Positions 26,528 through 35,640 are shown, counted from the first letter of the stretch. The stretch is DNA of 64,000 bases from Streptococcus cuniculi (GCF_001921845.1 NZ_MSJM01000005.1:142388-206387); one strand, 5' to 3'. Translations and numbers: made by a program. The notes: generated by a model from the sequence alone, not told the origin.

Positions 26528-28188
26528 AAAAATGGTGGCATAGTGCAGTTGGATATCAAATTTATCCTAAAAGTTTTCAAGACAGTAATGGAGATGGCAT
26601 AGGAGATATAAAGGGAATTATTTCGCGCTTACCGTATTTAAAAGAACTAGGCATTTCTGTTATATGGCTTAGTCCAATCAATCAATCTCCAATGAAAGAT
26701 CATGGGTATGACATTTCTGACTATTATCACATTGATCCTAGTTTTGGAAGTGACGAGGATTTTGAGAATCTTATCACGGAGGCTAAAAAGTATGACATTC
26801 GTATTCTGTTAGATTTAGTCATCAATCATACTTCAGTCAAACATGAGTGGTTTCAAAAGGCGTTAGCAGATTTAGATAGCCCTTATGCAGATTATTACAT
26901 GATTCGTGAGGGGAATGGAAATCTTCCTCCTAATAACTGGCGTTCAATGTTTGGTGGAAGTGCTTGGGAAAGAATAGAGGGGACCAATAAGTATTACCTT
27001 CACTTGTTTACTGTTGATCAACCAGACTTAAATTGGGAAAATCCTAAACTTCGCAAGGAATTGTATCATATCATACAATTTTGGCTAAATAAGGGGGTTG
27101 CAGGTTTTAGGATTGATGCCATTGCTCATATCAAAAAAGTCTTTGATGCTGCTATGAAAGAAGCAGATGGTCCAGATGGTTTAGCTGAAGACTTTGAACA
27201 TTATCGAAATGCCAAAGGAATCGAACAGTTCTTGGCAGAGATGAGAGATCAAGCATTTGCGGGTCAAGACATTTTGACAATTGCTGAAATGGATGTACCT
27301 AATCCGAATGATTGGGTAGAGTTTTTTGGAGATAACGGTTATTTCTCCTCTATTTTTGATTTTTACCATACTATTTATAATGTTCAATCAGAAGAATTTA
27401 AAGATAGGCCAGTAGAACTAGTTGAAAAATTAAAAGAAAGAGCCTTTGAAAAACAAACTTTGGCGCATAACAAGGTCTTTTTTACTAATTTTATTGAAAA
27501 TCATGACCTGCCAAGATCACCAGAGAGACTGATTCCAAAAGAAGAGATTCATTTTTATAGTAAATCCTTGCTGGCGGTGCACTATTTCTTTTTGAGAGGC
27601 ATTCCTGTAGTCTACCAAGGACAAGAAATCGGAATGCAAGACTACCCAAAAAACAGTATTTCTGAATATATTGATTTAGCAACACATAATAAATACCAAG
27701 AATATCTACTGCGTGGAAAAAGTCCTGAAGAAGCATTGTCACAAATTAACATCGAAAATAGGGAAAATAGCCGGACTCCGTTTCAATGGTCCACAGATCA
27801 GAATGCTGGTTTTACAGAGGGAGAACCTTGGTTTGAGGTAAATCCTAACTACGTTGATATTAACTATGAAAAACAAGAACAGGACGCAGATTCGTTATTG
27901 AACTTTTACAAACGACTCATAAAAGTAAGACGAAATATAGAATATGAGGATGTCTTTGTATACGGTCGAACACTACAGTTATTTAAGGAAGTCAAAGGCT
28001 GTTTCGCATATAAGCGTCAATTGGGAGACAAAGAAGTGACGGTTATCTGTAATTTCACAAATCAGTCCTTAACTATTGACTATGAATACGATGCAGCTAC
28101 TCAGATACTGATGAATAATTACAAAAATATTCAATATACGCAAGGGCTTCTTTCCTTAAATCCTTATCAGGCGATAGTGATAGGGTAG
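26524..28188 (+). CDS. GH13 oligo-glucosidase coupled to the maltodextrin importer
   Basis: This cytoplasmic glycoside hydrolase of family 13 (oligo-1,6-glucosidase/alpha-glucosidase group) has 554 residues. The catalytic residues are readable: nucleophile Asp198 in GFRIDAIAH, acid/base Glu255 in TIAEMDV and the transition-state Asp328 in ENHDLPR. The N-terminus WWHSAVGYQIYPKSFQDSNGDGIGD is the standard family start. It overlaps malD by 4 bp, so it should act on sugars brought in by MalXCD. It is a diverged paralogue of the gene that follows. Whether it prefers alpha-1,4 or alpha-1,6 bonds cannot be settled by eye. Confidence 0.9.
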   Translation: MKKWWHSAVGYQIYPKSFQDSNGDGIGDIKGIISRLPYLKELGISVIWLSPINQSPMKDHGYDISDYYHIDPSFGSDEDFENLITEAKKYDIRILLDLVINHTSVKHEWFQKALADLDSPYADYYMIREGNGNLPPNNWRSMFGGSAWERIEGTNKYYLHLFTVDQPDLNWENPKLRKELYHIIQFWLNKGVAGFRIDAIAHIKKVFDAAMKEADGPDGLAEDFEHYRNAKGIEQFLAEMRDQAFAGQDILTIAEMDVPNPNDWVEFFGDNGYFSSIFDFYHTIYNVQSEEFKDRPVELVEKLKERAFEKQTLAHNKVFFTNFIENHDLPRSPERLIPKEEIHFYSKSLLAVHYFFLRGIPVVYQGQEIGMQDYPKNSISEYIDLATHNKYQEYLLRGKSPEEALSQINIENRENSRTPFQWSTDQNAGFTEGEPWFEVNPNYVDINYEKQEQDADSLLNFYKRLIKVRRNIEYEDVFVYGRTLQLFKEVKGCFAYKRQLGDKEVTVICNFTNQSLTIDYEYDAATQILMNNYKNIQYTQGLLSLNPYQAIVIG

Positions 28189-28258
28189 GTTTGAAATGAG
28201 TTTTTTATAAGGAATCGTGATACAAACGTAGACATTAGAATATAGAAAGAGGATGAAC

Positions 28259-29923
28259 ATGGAAAAAGATTGGTGGAAAGGGAAGATTGCCTATCAAATC
28301 TATCCGAAGAGTTTCAATGATAGCAATCATGACGGCATCGGTGATTTAAAGGGGATTACGCAGAAGTTGGACTATCTCAAGGACTTGGGCATTGAGATTT
28401 TGTGGCTATCTCCAGTCTACAAGAGCCCCTTTGTAGATCAGGGGTATGATATTGCGGATTACTATGCGATTGATCCGATTTTTGGGACCATGGAGGATAT
28501 GGACGAGCTGATTGCTGAAGCCAAAGCACGTGGGATATCTATCATCATGGACTTGGTGGTCAATCACTGCTCAGACCAGCATGAGTGGTTTCAAAAAGCC
28601 TTGGCTGATCCCGATGGGGAATACGCTGACTATTTTTACTTTATCGAAAGCGATACGGAGCCGAGTAACTGGCGGAGCTACTTTGGTGGCAGCGTTTGGG
28701 AAAAGGTACCCAATTCAACTAAGTACTACCTCCATTCCTTCCACAAGGCACAGCCAGACTTGAACTGGCAAAATCCTCGCCTGCGCCAAGAAATCTACGA
28801 CATGATCAACTGGTGGTTGAAAAAAGGGATTGCAGGTTTTCGGATTGATGCCATTATCAATATCAAAAAAGACTTGTCTTGGACCTCTCTTCCCGCTGAT
28901 CAGGAAGATGGTTTGGTGGCGGTTCAGGCTGCCCTTGCTAATGCTCAGCCGATTGAGCCTTTCCTGCGGGAATTAACAGAGCAGACCTTTGATAAATACA
29001 ATGCCTTCACAGTTGGGGAAGTATTTGATGAAACAGAGGAGGAATTGCAGTTCTTCATCGGAGAAAATGGAGTCTTCTCTTCTATCTTTGATTTCAAACA
29101 GGCGATTTTAGGGCAAAAAGGCAATGGCTGGCATGATTTTGACGAGCCAACAGCAGAAGATATAAAAAAGAGCATTTTCCAAGTGCATGAGCGGACGGAC
29201 AAAATCGGTGTGTTATCGACGATTATTGAAAATCACGATGAGGCGCGTGGAGCATCGCACTTTATTCCTCACGCTGATGTGGATACAGCCAGCAAGAAGT
29301 GCCTTGCGACCATTGCCCTCTTGCGTAAAGGGATCCCGTTCATCTACCAAGGGCAAGAAATTGGCATGGAAAATCAGTATTTTGAGGCAATTGAAGATTA
29401 TGATGATATTAGTACCATCAACGGTTATCAGGTGGCCTTAAAGGACGGTCTGTCTGAAGAAGAAGCGCTTGCTGTGATTGGAAAATATAGCCGTGACAAT
29501 GCTAGAACACCGATGCAATGGACCGACGACACCTATCTGGGTTTTTCAGATGTCAAGCCTTGGTTGATGAGTCAGCAGCCAAATCGCACCATCAATGTTG
29601 CGGAGCAGGAAAATAATCCTCAGTCTGTCTTGCATTACTATCGTGCCCTTACAGGCTTGTACCGACATGACACCTATGGTAGTAGTTTGAGATATGGTGC
29701 CTTTCATCCGCTATTTGAAGAGGTCGAAAATGTCATTGCCTACGAACGCCGTGGGGAGAGACGTGTGCAGGTTCTGACCAATTTCCAAGCCAAAGCTCAA
29801 ACGCTTCAGCTTTCACAACCAATAGAAGAAGTCCTCTTGAACAATCTAGAAGTGTTGGACTTGGATAAAGATGATTGCCTGACCTTAGCACCTTATCAAG
29901 CAGTTGTGATTGCTGTATCATAA
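28259..29923 (+). CDS. dexB: Glucan 1,6-alpha-glucosidase (DexB type)
   Basis: This is a second GH13 enzyme of 554 residues, hydrolysing alpha-1,6-linked glucose oligomers inside the cell. Catalytic residues are Asp197 (GFRIDAIIN), Glu254 (TVGEVFDE) and Asp327 (ENHDEARG). The GFRIDAIINIKKD stretch is the form seen in streptococcal DexB. The ATG at 28259 is preferred to 28253 because AAAGAGG is 6 nt upstream of the former and abuts the latter. It is 70 bp after its paralogue and ends before a strong terminator. Its codon use is less A+T-rich than that of the preceding gene. Confidence 0.9.
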   Translation: MEKDWWKGKIAYQIYPKSFNDSNHDGIGDLKGITQKLDYLKDLGIEILWLSPVYKSPFVDQGYDIADYYAIDPIFGTMEDMDELIAEAKARGISIIMDLVVNHCSDQHEWFQKALADPDGEYADYFYFIESDTEPSNWRSYFGGSVWEKVPNSTKYYLHSFHKAQPDLNWQNPRLRQEIYDMINWWLKKGIAGFRIDAIINIKKDLSWTSLPADQEDGLVAVQAALANAQPIEPFLRELTEQTFDKYNAFTVGEVFDETEEELQFFIGENGVFSSIFDFKQAILGQKGNGWHDFDEPTAEDIKKSIFQVHERTDKIGVLSTIIENHDEARGASHFIPHADVDTASKKCLATIALLRKGIPFIYQGQEIGMENQYFEAIEDYDDISTINGYQVALKDGLSEEEALAVIGKYSRDNARTPMQWTDDTYLGFSDVKPWLMSQQPNRTINVAEQENNPQSVLHYYRALTGLYRHDTYGSSLRYGAFHPLFEEVENVIAYERRGERRVQVLTNFQAKAQTLQLSQPIEEVLLNNLEVLDLDKDDCLTLAPYQAVVIAVS

Positions 29924-29970
29924 GGTTGTAAAAGTATTCTAATCGGTTGAAAACAACTATTAAGGTAGAA

Positions 29971-29996
29971 AAAACGGGCTGCTTCTAGCCCGTTTT
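29971..29996 (+). terminator. Terminator of the maltodextrin operon
   Basis: AAAACGGGCT and AGCCCGTTTT form a 10-bp stem with a 6-nt loop, following the dexB stop. Confidence 0.88.
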
Positions 29997-30122
29997 AACT
30001 TGCTATTAAGCTCCTCTTCTCATGCTTATAAATACAGACGAAAATCAGATGAAGCGTAGGAGATGGTGAGACCTGTTTGATATGATAAAAGGAGAAAAAT
30101 CCCAAAAGGAGCAAGAACAGAT

Positions 30123-30968
30123 ATGAGATTGAAATTCAAACCCTTAGTCGCTCTATGTGCCGTTTTCTTAGTTGGTTGTCAGGCAACCTCAAAAACTGAG
30201 ACAAAACAAGAAACAACACCTCGTTACCGCTACCACAATGTTGTCACAGAAAAAAGTGCAGCAGATTTTCAGAAAGATTTACAAGAACTTGGCGTTCCAA
30301 ATGAGAACTGGCAAGCCCTATCTCCCTTTATAGATAGCTACCACCAGGCAAATCAATCCTATGAAAAAGTCGCTAAAGACTGGACAACCATGAAGATTGG
30401 ACAAGATGCGAACACCTTTACCACTACCATGGAAGAAGCAGAGTACAAGGAAAAACTCAGTCATTTTCCAAAAGACTTGAACTGTCGCCAAACAGCCTTT
30501 CTTCTCTTGCGCTCTCTCTTGACCTATGATACTGATAAGGTGAAATCTCTTCCAGAACACCTAGAGTTTCAGGCTTTGAAGAAGGAAGATGCGAGCTTTA
30601 CGGAGGCAGAAAGTCAGCTATATAGCCTCTTATTTAATGACAATCCAAGCTATAAGTCTGTGGCTGATTTGACCAAGGCTTGGAAGGAAGCAGGGCTTCG
30701 CTTCTCCGACAAACTTCGCTTGCTTTCAGCGGTGCAGAACGTAGAGGGCGCGGTTGTCAGTATGCACGTTGGCTTGGCTTATGAAAAGGACGGAAAAGTC
30801 TATTTCTTTGAAAAGATGGATCCAGCTCTCCCCTATCGACTCAGTGAATTCCAGTCTTGGAAAGAGTTACAAGAGCATTTATTGAATGGACGTTTCCAAA
30901 TGTTTAAAGAGCAGATTACTCTCCTAGCCAATGACCAAAATGTCTCTGAACTCGCAAAAGCCAAGTAG
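30123..30968 (+). CDS. DUF4300-like lipoprotein
   Basis: This exported lipoprotein has a short signal peptide and lipobox LVGC (Cys at residue 19). The 260-residue mature part has NCRQTAFLLLRSLL near 120 and VGLAYEKDGKVYFFEKMDPALPYRLS near 220, which I associate with the DUF4300 family of Firmicute surface proteins. The conserved Cys, the MHVGLAYE histidine and the later aspartate could suggest a papain-like fold, but that is speculation. It is monocistronic, with an AAAAGGAG site and a downstream terminator. Confidence 0.72.
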   Translation: MRLKFKPLVALCAVFLVGCQATSKTETKQETTPRYRYHNVVTEKSAADFQKDLQELGVPNENWQALSPFIDSYHQANQSYEKVAKDWTTMKIGQDANTFTTTMEEAEYKEKLSHFPKDLNCRQTAFLLLRSLLTYDTDKVKSLPEHLEFQALKKEDASFTEAESQLYSLLFNDNPSYKSVADLTKAWKEAGLRFSDKLRLLSAVQNVEGAVVSMHVGLAYEKDGKVYFFEKMDPALPYRLSEFQSWKELQEHLLNGRFQMFKEQITLLANDQNVSELAKAK

Positions 30969-30995
30969 TCAGTGTGTAGCATTCTTCAAGAATAA

Positions 30996-31034
30996 GATAA
31001 AAATCACTATCCTAGGGTAGTGATTTTTATTTTC
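30996..31034. terminator. Terminator after the DUF4300-like gene
   Basis: AAAAATCACTA pairs with TAGTGATTTTT around TCCTAGGG, with T residues downstream. Confidence 0.85.
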
Positions 31035-31086
31035 GGAAAATAGTCTCAATCCCTAGTAAAGGTCTGAAAGCAAGTGATAAAGTTTA

Positions 31087-31115
31087 TTGGCAAATGTCAT
31101 TGGAACTGTTATAAT
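31087..31115 (+). promoter_or_regulatory. rlmB promoter placed to give a leaderless mRNA
   Basis: TTGGCA (31087-31092), a 17-bp spacer and TATAAT (31110-31115) form a near-perfect sigma-A promoter. Counting from the -10 box, position +1 falls on the A of the ATG at 31122. There is no Shine-Dalgarno sequence in the 6 nt between the -10 box and the start. Confidence 0.78.
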
Positions 31116-31121
31116 AAAACT

Positions 31122-31859
31122 ATGAAACAAGTAGAAGAAAATGATATCGTGTATGGCGTGCATGCGGTGGTGGAGAGTTTAGAGGCCAATGTCGGCAACA
31201 AGCTCTATCTGCAGGATGATTTACGCGGAAAGAATGTGGAGAAAATCAAGGCTCTTGCGGCTGAAAAAAAAGTGTCGATTTCCTGGACATCAAAGAAGAG
31301 TTTGTCGGAGATGACCTCGGGAGCTGTCCATCAAGGATTTGTCTTGCGGGTATCTGCTTTTGCCTATGCAGAGTTGGCTGACATCTTAAACAGGGCAGAG
31401 CAAGAAGACAATCCGCTGATTTTGATTTTGGATGGCTTGACGGATCCCCATAATTTTGGCTCGATTTTGCGGACGGCAGATGCGACCCAGGTGGCAGGGA
31501 TCATCATTCCTAAGCACCGTGCGGTCGGTGTGACACCAGTTGTGGCCAAGACCTCGACAGGTGCGGTGGCCCATGTGCCCATCGCCCGTGTGACCAATCT
31601 AAGCCAGACCTTGGAAAAGTTAAAGGATTCAGGTTTCTGGATTTTTGGAACCGATATGAATGGTACCCCTAGCCACAAGTGGAATACCGCAGGAAAACTG
31701 GCCCTCATCATTGGCAATGAAGGCAAGGGGATTTCTGCCAACATCAAAAAGCAGGTAGATGAGATGATTACCATTCCCATGAAGGGGCATGTGCAGAGCT
31801 TAAACGCTAGCGTGGCCGCAGCTGTACTGATGTATGAAGTCTTTCGCAATAAAGTGTAA
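31122..31859 (+). CDS. rlmB: 23S rRNA 2'-O-methyltransferase, TrmH/SpoU family
   Basis: This SPOUT-fold methyltransferase has 245 residues: an N-terminal substrate-binding domain (VYGVHAVVESLE) and a knotted catalytic domain. The three SpoU motifs are present: LDGLTDPHNFGSILRTAD, ALIIGNEGKGIS and IPMKGHVQSLNASVAAAVLMYEV. RlmB methylates G2251 of 23S rRNA in E. coli; the same target here is inferred. The frame is open upstream to 31074, but the promoter -10 box lies inside that extension, so the ATG at 31122 is the start. Confidence 0.92.
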   Translation: MKQVEENDIVYGVHAVVESLEANVGNKLYLQDDLRGKNVEKIKALAAEKKVSISWTSKKSLSEMTSGAVHQGFVLRVSAFAYAELADILNRAEQEDNPLILILDGLTDPHNFGSILRTADATQVAGIIIPKHRAVGVTPVVAKTSTGAVAHVPIARVTNLSQTLEKLKDSGFWIFGTDMNGTPSHKWNTAGKLALIIGNEGKGISANIKKQVDEMITIPMKGHVQSLNASVAAAVLMYEVFRNKV

Positions 31860-31900
31860 AGTTTTTGGGAAAATGTACCCGAACTTAGAAATGGAGAACT

Positions 31901-32764
31901 ATGGCTGATTTTAAAATAGTAACGGATTCCACATCGGACATGCCGGTAGAGTGGATAGAGCAATATGACCTTACAATCATGGGATTGACTGTGGAGCTAG
32001 ACGGCGTTGTTTATGAGACGGTTGGTGAGCATCGCTTGACCAGTGATGCCCTGTTAGAGAAAATGCTAGCGGGTGGACAACCGACGACCAGCCAAGTCAA
32101 TGTCGGACAGTTTGAAGCCTTATTTAGAGAACATGCCCAGAAAGGACAAGCAGTCTTATATTTGGCCTTTTCAGCTGCTCTTTCAGGAACCTACCAAAGT
32201 GCGGTGATGGCGCGTGACATAGTGCTTGACGACTATCCAGAAGCGGTGATTGAGATTATCAATACCAAGGCAGCCACTTTGGGAGAGGGCTACTTGGTCT
32301 TAAAAGCTGCACAAGCGCGGGAGGCAGGTGTGTCCCTTGCGGAGACGGTGGCGCTCATCGAGGACTTGATTCCCCGTGTGCGGACCTATCTCTTGGTCGA
32401 TGATTTACAGCACTTGGTGCGCGGTGGCAGGCTGTCTAAGGCGGCTGCTCTCATCGGTGGTCTGGTCAATATCAAACCCTTGATTTCCATCGATCAGGAC
32501 GGGAAACTCGTCTCCATCGCTAAACTTCGAGGCAAGAAAAAGGGAGTGAAGGAAATGCTATCCTTGACCCTTGAGCAATTGGACGATTCCTGCGTCATGG
32601 TTGCCTATACAGGAGATATTGAAGCGGCAGAGCAGTTGCGTGCGACCTTGCTAGAAGACCCACGTGTGGAGCAGGTCATTATGGAGCCTCTAGGCCCCAT
32701 TATTGCCAGCCATACAGGTACAGGTTCTTTGGCCATTCTCTCAATTGGAAAAGAGAAGCGATAA
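31901..32764 (+). CDS. DegV family fatty-acid-binding protein
   Basis: This 287-residue DegV protein belongs to the family that binds fatty acids and presents them to the FakA kinase. The N-terminal motif KIVTDSTSDMP, the TSQVNVGQF region, SAALSGTYQSA and the C-terminal IGPIIASHTGTGS-like segment (GPIIASHTGTGSLAI) are all diagnostic. It lies 42 bp after rlmB with its own ATGGAG site. Several DegV paralogues usually coexist in streptococci, so its specific lipid cannot be assigned. Confidence 0.92.
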   Translation: MADFKIVTDSTSDMPVEWIEQYDLTIMGLTVELDGVVYETVGEHRLTSDALLEKMLAGGQPTTSQVNVGQFEALFREHAQKGQAVLYLAFSAALSGTYQSAVMARDIVLDDYPEAVIEIINTKAATLGEGYLVLKAAQAREAGVSLAETVALIEDLIPRVRTYLLVDDLQHLVRGGRLSKAAALIGGLVNIKPLISIDQDGKLVSIAKLRGKKKGVKEMLSLTLEQLDDSCVMVAYTGDIEAAEQLRATLLEDPRVEQVIMEPLGPIIASHTGTGSLAILSIGKEKR

Positions 32765-32816
32765 GTCGCTTTTCTTTTATAGAATAAAAGGAAGCGTTTT
32801 CTAAAAAGGGGACAAA

Positions 32817-33710
32817 ATGAAACGATTATTATCAGCCTACGCAAGTGACATACAGACCATGACCAAGTCCGACTTCAAGCAGAGTATCAAGGCCAGCGAG
32901 GGACGGATTTTGTTAGGAGAAACGGTCGTTACAGCAGCGCCTCTCATTGCTGGGGTAACCAATGCGGAGATGATGGCAGCCTTTGGCTGCGATTTGCTGG
33001 TGCTCAATGAATTTGACGTTTTTAGCTGTTTTATTCAGGATTTCTATGCCTGCGACAATCCCATTGCAGAGCTGAAACGCTTGACAGGGCGTCCTATCGG
33101 CATCAACCTAGAGCCAGTTGATGAAACCAAAGAGGTCTTGGATGAGCAAGTCTTTCTGTCCGCAGGTCGCAAGGTCAGTCCAGCTACCCTAGAAAGAGCC
33201 AATGAACTCGGTGTCGATTTTATTATGCTGACAGGCAATCCCTCAACAGGAGTGTCTCTATCAGCGATTGAGGGGGCTATTCGCCTAGCGGCTCAGCATT
33301 TTAAAGGTCTGATTTTCGCAGGGAAAATGCACGGCGCTGGTCTTGGAGAAGCGGTGGTCAATGAAGAGGCCTTACTTGAGTTTGTAGCAGCAGGAGCAGA
33401 CGGGGTCTTGATTCCAGCTGTAGGGACCGTGCCTGGTGTGCGGGAAGAAATCCTAGCACCGATTGTGGAGCGGGTCAAAGAGGCTGGCGCCTTGGTCATG
33501 TCAACGATTGGAACCAGCCAAGAAAGTGCGGACAGTCAGACCATTCGTGAGTTTGGCCTTAGCAATAAGCGCGTGGGAGCAGATATTCACCACATCGGAG
33601 ACGGCGGGTATGGCCGCATGCCAGATCCTGAAAATATCATGGCATTGAGCATAGCCGTTAGAGGAAAACGCCATACCTACTTCCGAATGGGCCAGTCTAT
33701 TCTTCGCTAA
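32817..33710 (+). CDS. DUF7916-like TIM-barrel protein, function unknown
   Basis: This 297-residue soluble protein looks like a beta/alpha barrel: repeated strands ending in glycine or acidic residues (LVLNEFDVF, GINLEPVDE, FIMLTGNPSTGVS, FAGKMHGAG, GVLIPAVGTVPG, STIGTSQES). It lacks the motifs of a well-known enzyme. Older annotations of relatives call it a haloacid-dehalogenase-like protein, but no DxD motif starts it, so I reject that. A GGAAGCGTTTTCTA element (32790-32803) lies just before the gene and resembles the carbon-catabolite motif seen near the mal genes. DegV precedes it by 52 bp. Confidence 0.62.
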   Translation: MKRLLSAYASDIQTMTKSDFKQSIKASEGRILLGETVVTAAPLIAGVTNAEMMAAFGCDLLVLNEFDVFSCFIQDFYACDNPIAELKRLTGRPIGINLEPVDETKEVLDEQVFLSAGRKVSPATLERANELGVDFIMLTGNPSTGVSLSAIEGAIRLAAQHFKGLIFAGKMHGAGLGEAVVNEEALLEFVAAGADGVLIPAVGTVPGVREEILAPIVERVKEAGALVMSTIGTSQESADSQTIREFGLSNKRVGADIHHIGDGGYGRMPDPENIMALSIAVRGKRHTYFRMGQSILR

Positions 33711-33753
33711 TGAGTAACTATTCTTGGATATGACAGATGAGGAGGAGAGAAAA

Positions 33754-34206
33754 ATGGACTATCTTTTATTTCTAGTATTGAGTGTCGGAACCTTGGTTCT
33801 ACTCTTTTTAGCCAACCATTTCGTCAGGGATTTTAGCCCCGAACAGCGGGCGCTACGCGAAACAGGCTATCGCTATGCTATGCTAGTAATGATCTCCCTA
33901 ATGCTTGGCTTTGCGGTCTTTGACGACCTGCTTTCCTATCGCGAGACCCTCGTTAGTATCGCCTGTATCGGTGGTGCCGTCGTTGAGAATTACTGCATCT
34001 GGGTTGGAGCCTATCGTCCTGCTAGCGAACCTCCGAGATCCGTTTGGCACGAGGTTTTAGGAAATGGCCTCCTGGTCTTACTCTGGCTCGTCCTTCCCTC
34101 TGATCCCTTTATAAAATGGATCCAAATTCTACTCTGGGGAAGTTTTCTCTTTAGCCACCTCGGCAAATATTATTGGGAACAGTGGAAGGTGAAGACTGAA
34201 AGCTAA
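33754..34206 (+). CDS. Small multi-spanning membrane protein, unknown
   Basis: This protein of 150 residues has about four hydrophobic segments (LLFLVLSVGTLVLLFLA, YAMLVMISLMLGFAVF, LVSIACIGGAVVENYCIWVG, LGNGLLVLLWLVLP) and a tryptophan-rich end. I do not recognise the family. The ATG at 33754 sits after AGGAGG with good spacing, so the extra 10 upstream codons are not counted. It follows the DUF7916-like gene closely and may share its transcript. Confidence 0.68.
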   Translation: MDYLLFLVLSVGTLVLLFLANHFVRDFSPEQRALRETGYRYAMLVMISLMLGFAVFDDLLSYRETLVSIACIGGAVVENYCIWVGAYRPASEPPRSVWHEVLGNGLLVLLWLVLPSDPFIKWIQILLWGSFLFSHLGKYYWEQWKVKTES

Positions 34207-34378
34207 TCTTCTGTATACATAGGTAATGTTCGATACCTGTATATTTTGGTTGTGTTTTGGTCAACGACAAGTCTACCTTATCAAGTTGTTTTTTCATACC
34301 TTCAACTGGCTAACTTCATTTTAGAACTTTCAGAAATGTCCCTCACAGAAAAAATCACAAAAAAGAGAGTAGTAAGTC

Positions 34379-34502
34379 TTGACTTTATCTCTTTTCTTTT
34401 GATATAATGGTAAGCGGTATTGTTTACCCCATTTGAAAGGCCCCGGAACCCTTCAAATAACTTGCGGACCGGAACATCCGCCCTGTAAACAAAAACGATA
34501 TT
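34379..34502 (+). ncRNA. rplM promoter and L13 ribosomal protein leader
   Basis: TTGACT (34379), an 18-bp spacer and TATAAT (34403) drive a structured leader. Visible helices are GTTTAC (34422-34427) with GTAAAC (34485-34490) closing the element, ATTTGAA with TTCAAAT (34431-34458), and GCGGA with TCCGC around CCGGAACA (34464-34482). The place and form fit the Firmicute L13 leader, thought to mediate autoregulation of rplM-rpsI. The rest of the gap (34207-34378) shows nothing clear. Confidence 0.78.
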
Positions 34503-34518
34503 CATATTAGGAGAAATC

Positions 34519-34965
34519 ATGAACAAAACAACATACATGGCTAAGCCAGGTGAAGTTGAACGCAAATGGTATGTAGTTGACGCTACTGATGTGCCTCTTG
34601 GACGCCTTTCAGCAGTTGTAGCAAGCGTTCTTCGTGGAAAAAACAAACCAACATTTACACCACACACCGATACAGGTGACTTTGTGATCGTTATCAATGC
34701 TGAAAAAGTGAAATTGACTGGTAAAAAAGCAACTGATAAAGTTTACTACACTCACTCAATGTACCCAGGTGGATTGAAATCCATCACTGCTGGTGAACTT
34801 CGTTCTAAAAATGCAGTTCGTTTGATTGAAAAATCAGTTAAAGGAATGCTTCCACACAACACTCTTGGACGCGCTCAAGGGATGAAATTGAAAGTATTCG
34901 TTGGTTCTGAACACAACCACGCTGCACAACAACCAGAAGTTCTTGATATTTCAGGACTTATCTAA
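34519..34965 (+). CDS. rplM: 50S ribosomal protein L13
   Basis: L13 is an early-assembly 23S rRNA-binding protein. Its 148 residues start [21 protein letters not shown], and the family segments [30 protein letters not shown] and [10 protein letters not shown] are present. It is the first gene of the universally conserved rplM-rpsI operon and is under the L13 leader. The start has AGGAG. Confidence 0.98.
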   Translation: MNKTTYMAKPGEVERKWYVVDATDVPLGRLSAVVASVLRGKNKPTFTPHTDTGDFVIVINAEKVKLTGKKATDKVYYTHSMYPGGLKSITAGELRSKNAVRLIEKSVKGMLPHNTLGRAQGMKLKVFVGSEHNHAAQQPEVLDISGLI

Positions 34966-34984
34966 GGAAAGGAACAAATAAAGT

Positions 34985-35377
34985 ATGTCACAAGCACAAT
35001 ATGCAGGTACTGGACGTCGTAAAAACGCTGTTGCACGCGTTCGCCTTGTTCCAGGAACTGGTAAAATCACTGTTAACAAAAAAGATGTAGAAGAGTACAT
35101 CCCACACGCTGACCTTCGTTTGGTCATCAACCAACCATTTGCTGTTACATCAACAGTAGGTAGCTATGACGTTTTGGTAAACGTTGTAGGTGGTGGTTAT
35201 GCAGGTCAAGCAGGAGCTATCCGTCACGGTATCGCTCGTGCCCTTCTTCAAGTAGACCCAGACTTCCGCGACTCTCTTAAACGCGCTGGCCTTCTTACCC
35301 GTGATGCTCGTATGGTAGAACGTAAGAAACCAGGTCTTAAGAAAGCACGTAAAGCATCACAGTTCTCAAAACGTTAA
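34985..35377 (+). CDS. rpsI: 30S ribosomal protein S9
   Basis: S9 is 130 residues, beginning [19 protein letters not shown] and ending with the invariant basic tail [12 protein letters not shown], which reaches into the decoding site. The coding sequence is complete. Its 3' end is the attachment site of the adjoining island: the last codons and 6 bp after the stop recur at 41741-41788. Integration preserved the protein sequence. Confidence 0.98.
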   Translation: MSQAQYAGTGRRKNAVARVRLVPGTGKITVNKKDVEEYIPHADLRLVINQPFAVTSTVGSYDVLVNVVGGGYAGQAGAIRHGIARALLQVDPDFRDSLKRAGLLTRDARMVERKKPGLKKARKASQFSKR

Positions 35378-35383
35378 GAAACG
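35336..35383 (+). repeat. Left attachment repeat (rpsI 3' end)
   Basis: These 48 bp include the final 13 codons with the stop of rpsI and the following 6 bp. They match 41741-41788 at 46 of 48 positions; the two differences are both G here and A there. This is the functional copy. Confidence 0.92.
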
Positions 35384-35401
35384 CTTTACATCAACGATTA
35401 C

Positions 35402-35438
35402 AAGCATTTTGCAAGTCTCTTGCAAGGTGCTTTTTTTG
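35402..35438 (+). terminator. Terminator now serving rplM-rpsI
   Basis: AAGCATTTTGCAAG pairs with TTGCAAGGTGCTT before a run of seven T. It lies inside the island end, so it may have come with the element and replaced the original terminator that is now at 41809-41842. Confidence 0.85.
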
Positions 35439-35486
35439 TCGTTTTTTGGCAAAATTCACACCACTTTTCACACCAAATTCACACCA

Positions 35487-35640
35487 TTACTTTTTAAGAT
35501 TTCGATAGGCAATTTCTCCAACAGCCATTGGGACAACATTTGAAGTATTAACGTAAGTTTTGGTAGTGAGGGTGTCGCTATGCGTTAGAGCCTCTGAAAT
35601 AGTTTCTAGTGCTACTCCTGCTTGTCAGATAAGTGTAGCG
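35487..35640 (-). pseudogene. Tyrosine integrase, C-terminal remnant
   Basis: Reading the minus strand down to TAA at 35487-35489 gives QAGVALETISEALTHSDT, then LTTKTYVNTSN and a short tail. The AGV..ETISE.L.HSD..TT..YV pattern is the end of the phage/ICE integrase catalytic domain, with the tyrosine in TYVNT. Just upstream an in-frame TGA interrupts ATLI-QAG, and the frame then loses similarity, so about 45 codons survive. It points away from the island and abuts the left attachment repeat, the usual place of int. Confidence 0.82.

Noticed and set aside
31074..31121. Upstream extension of rlmB
   Set aside because: It contains the -35 and -10 boxes; the conserved protein starts at MKQVEEND.
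32817..33710. Haloacid dehalogenase assignment
   Set aside because: The HAD DxD nucleophile motif is absent and the strand pattern is that of a barrel.
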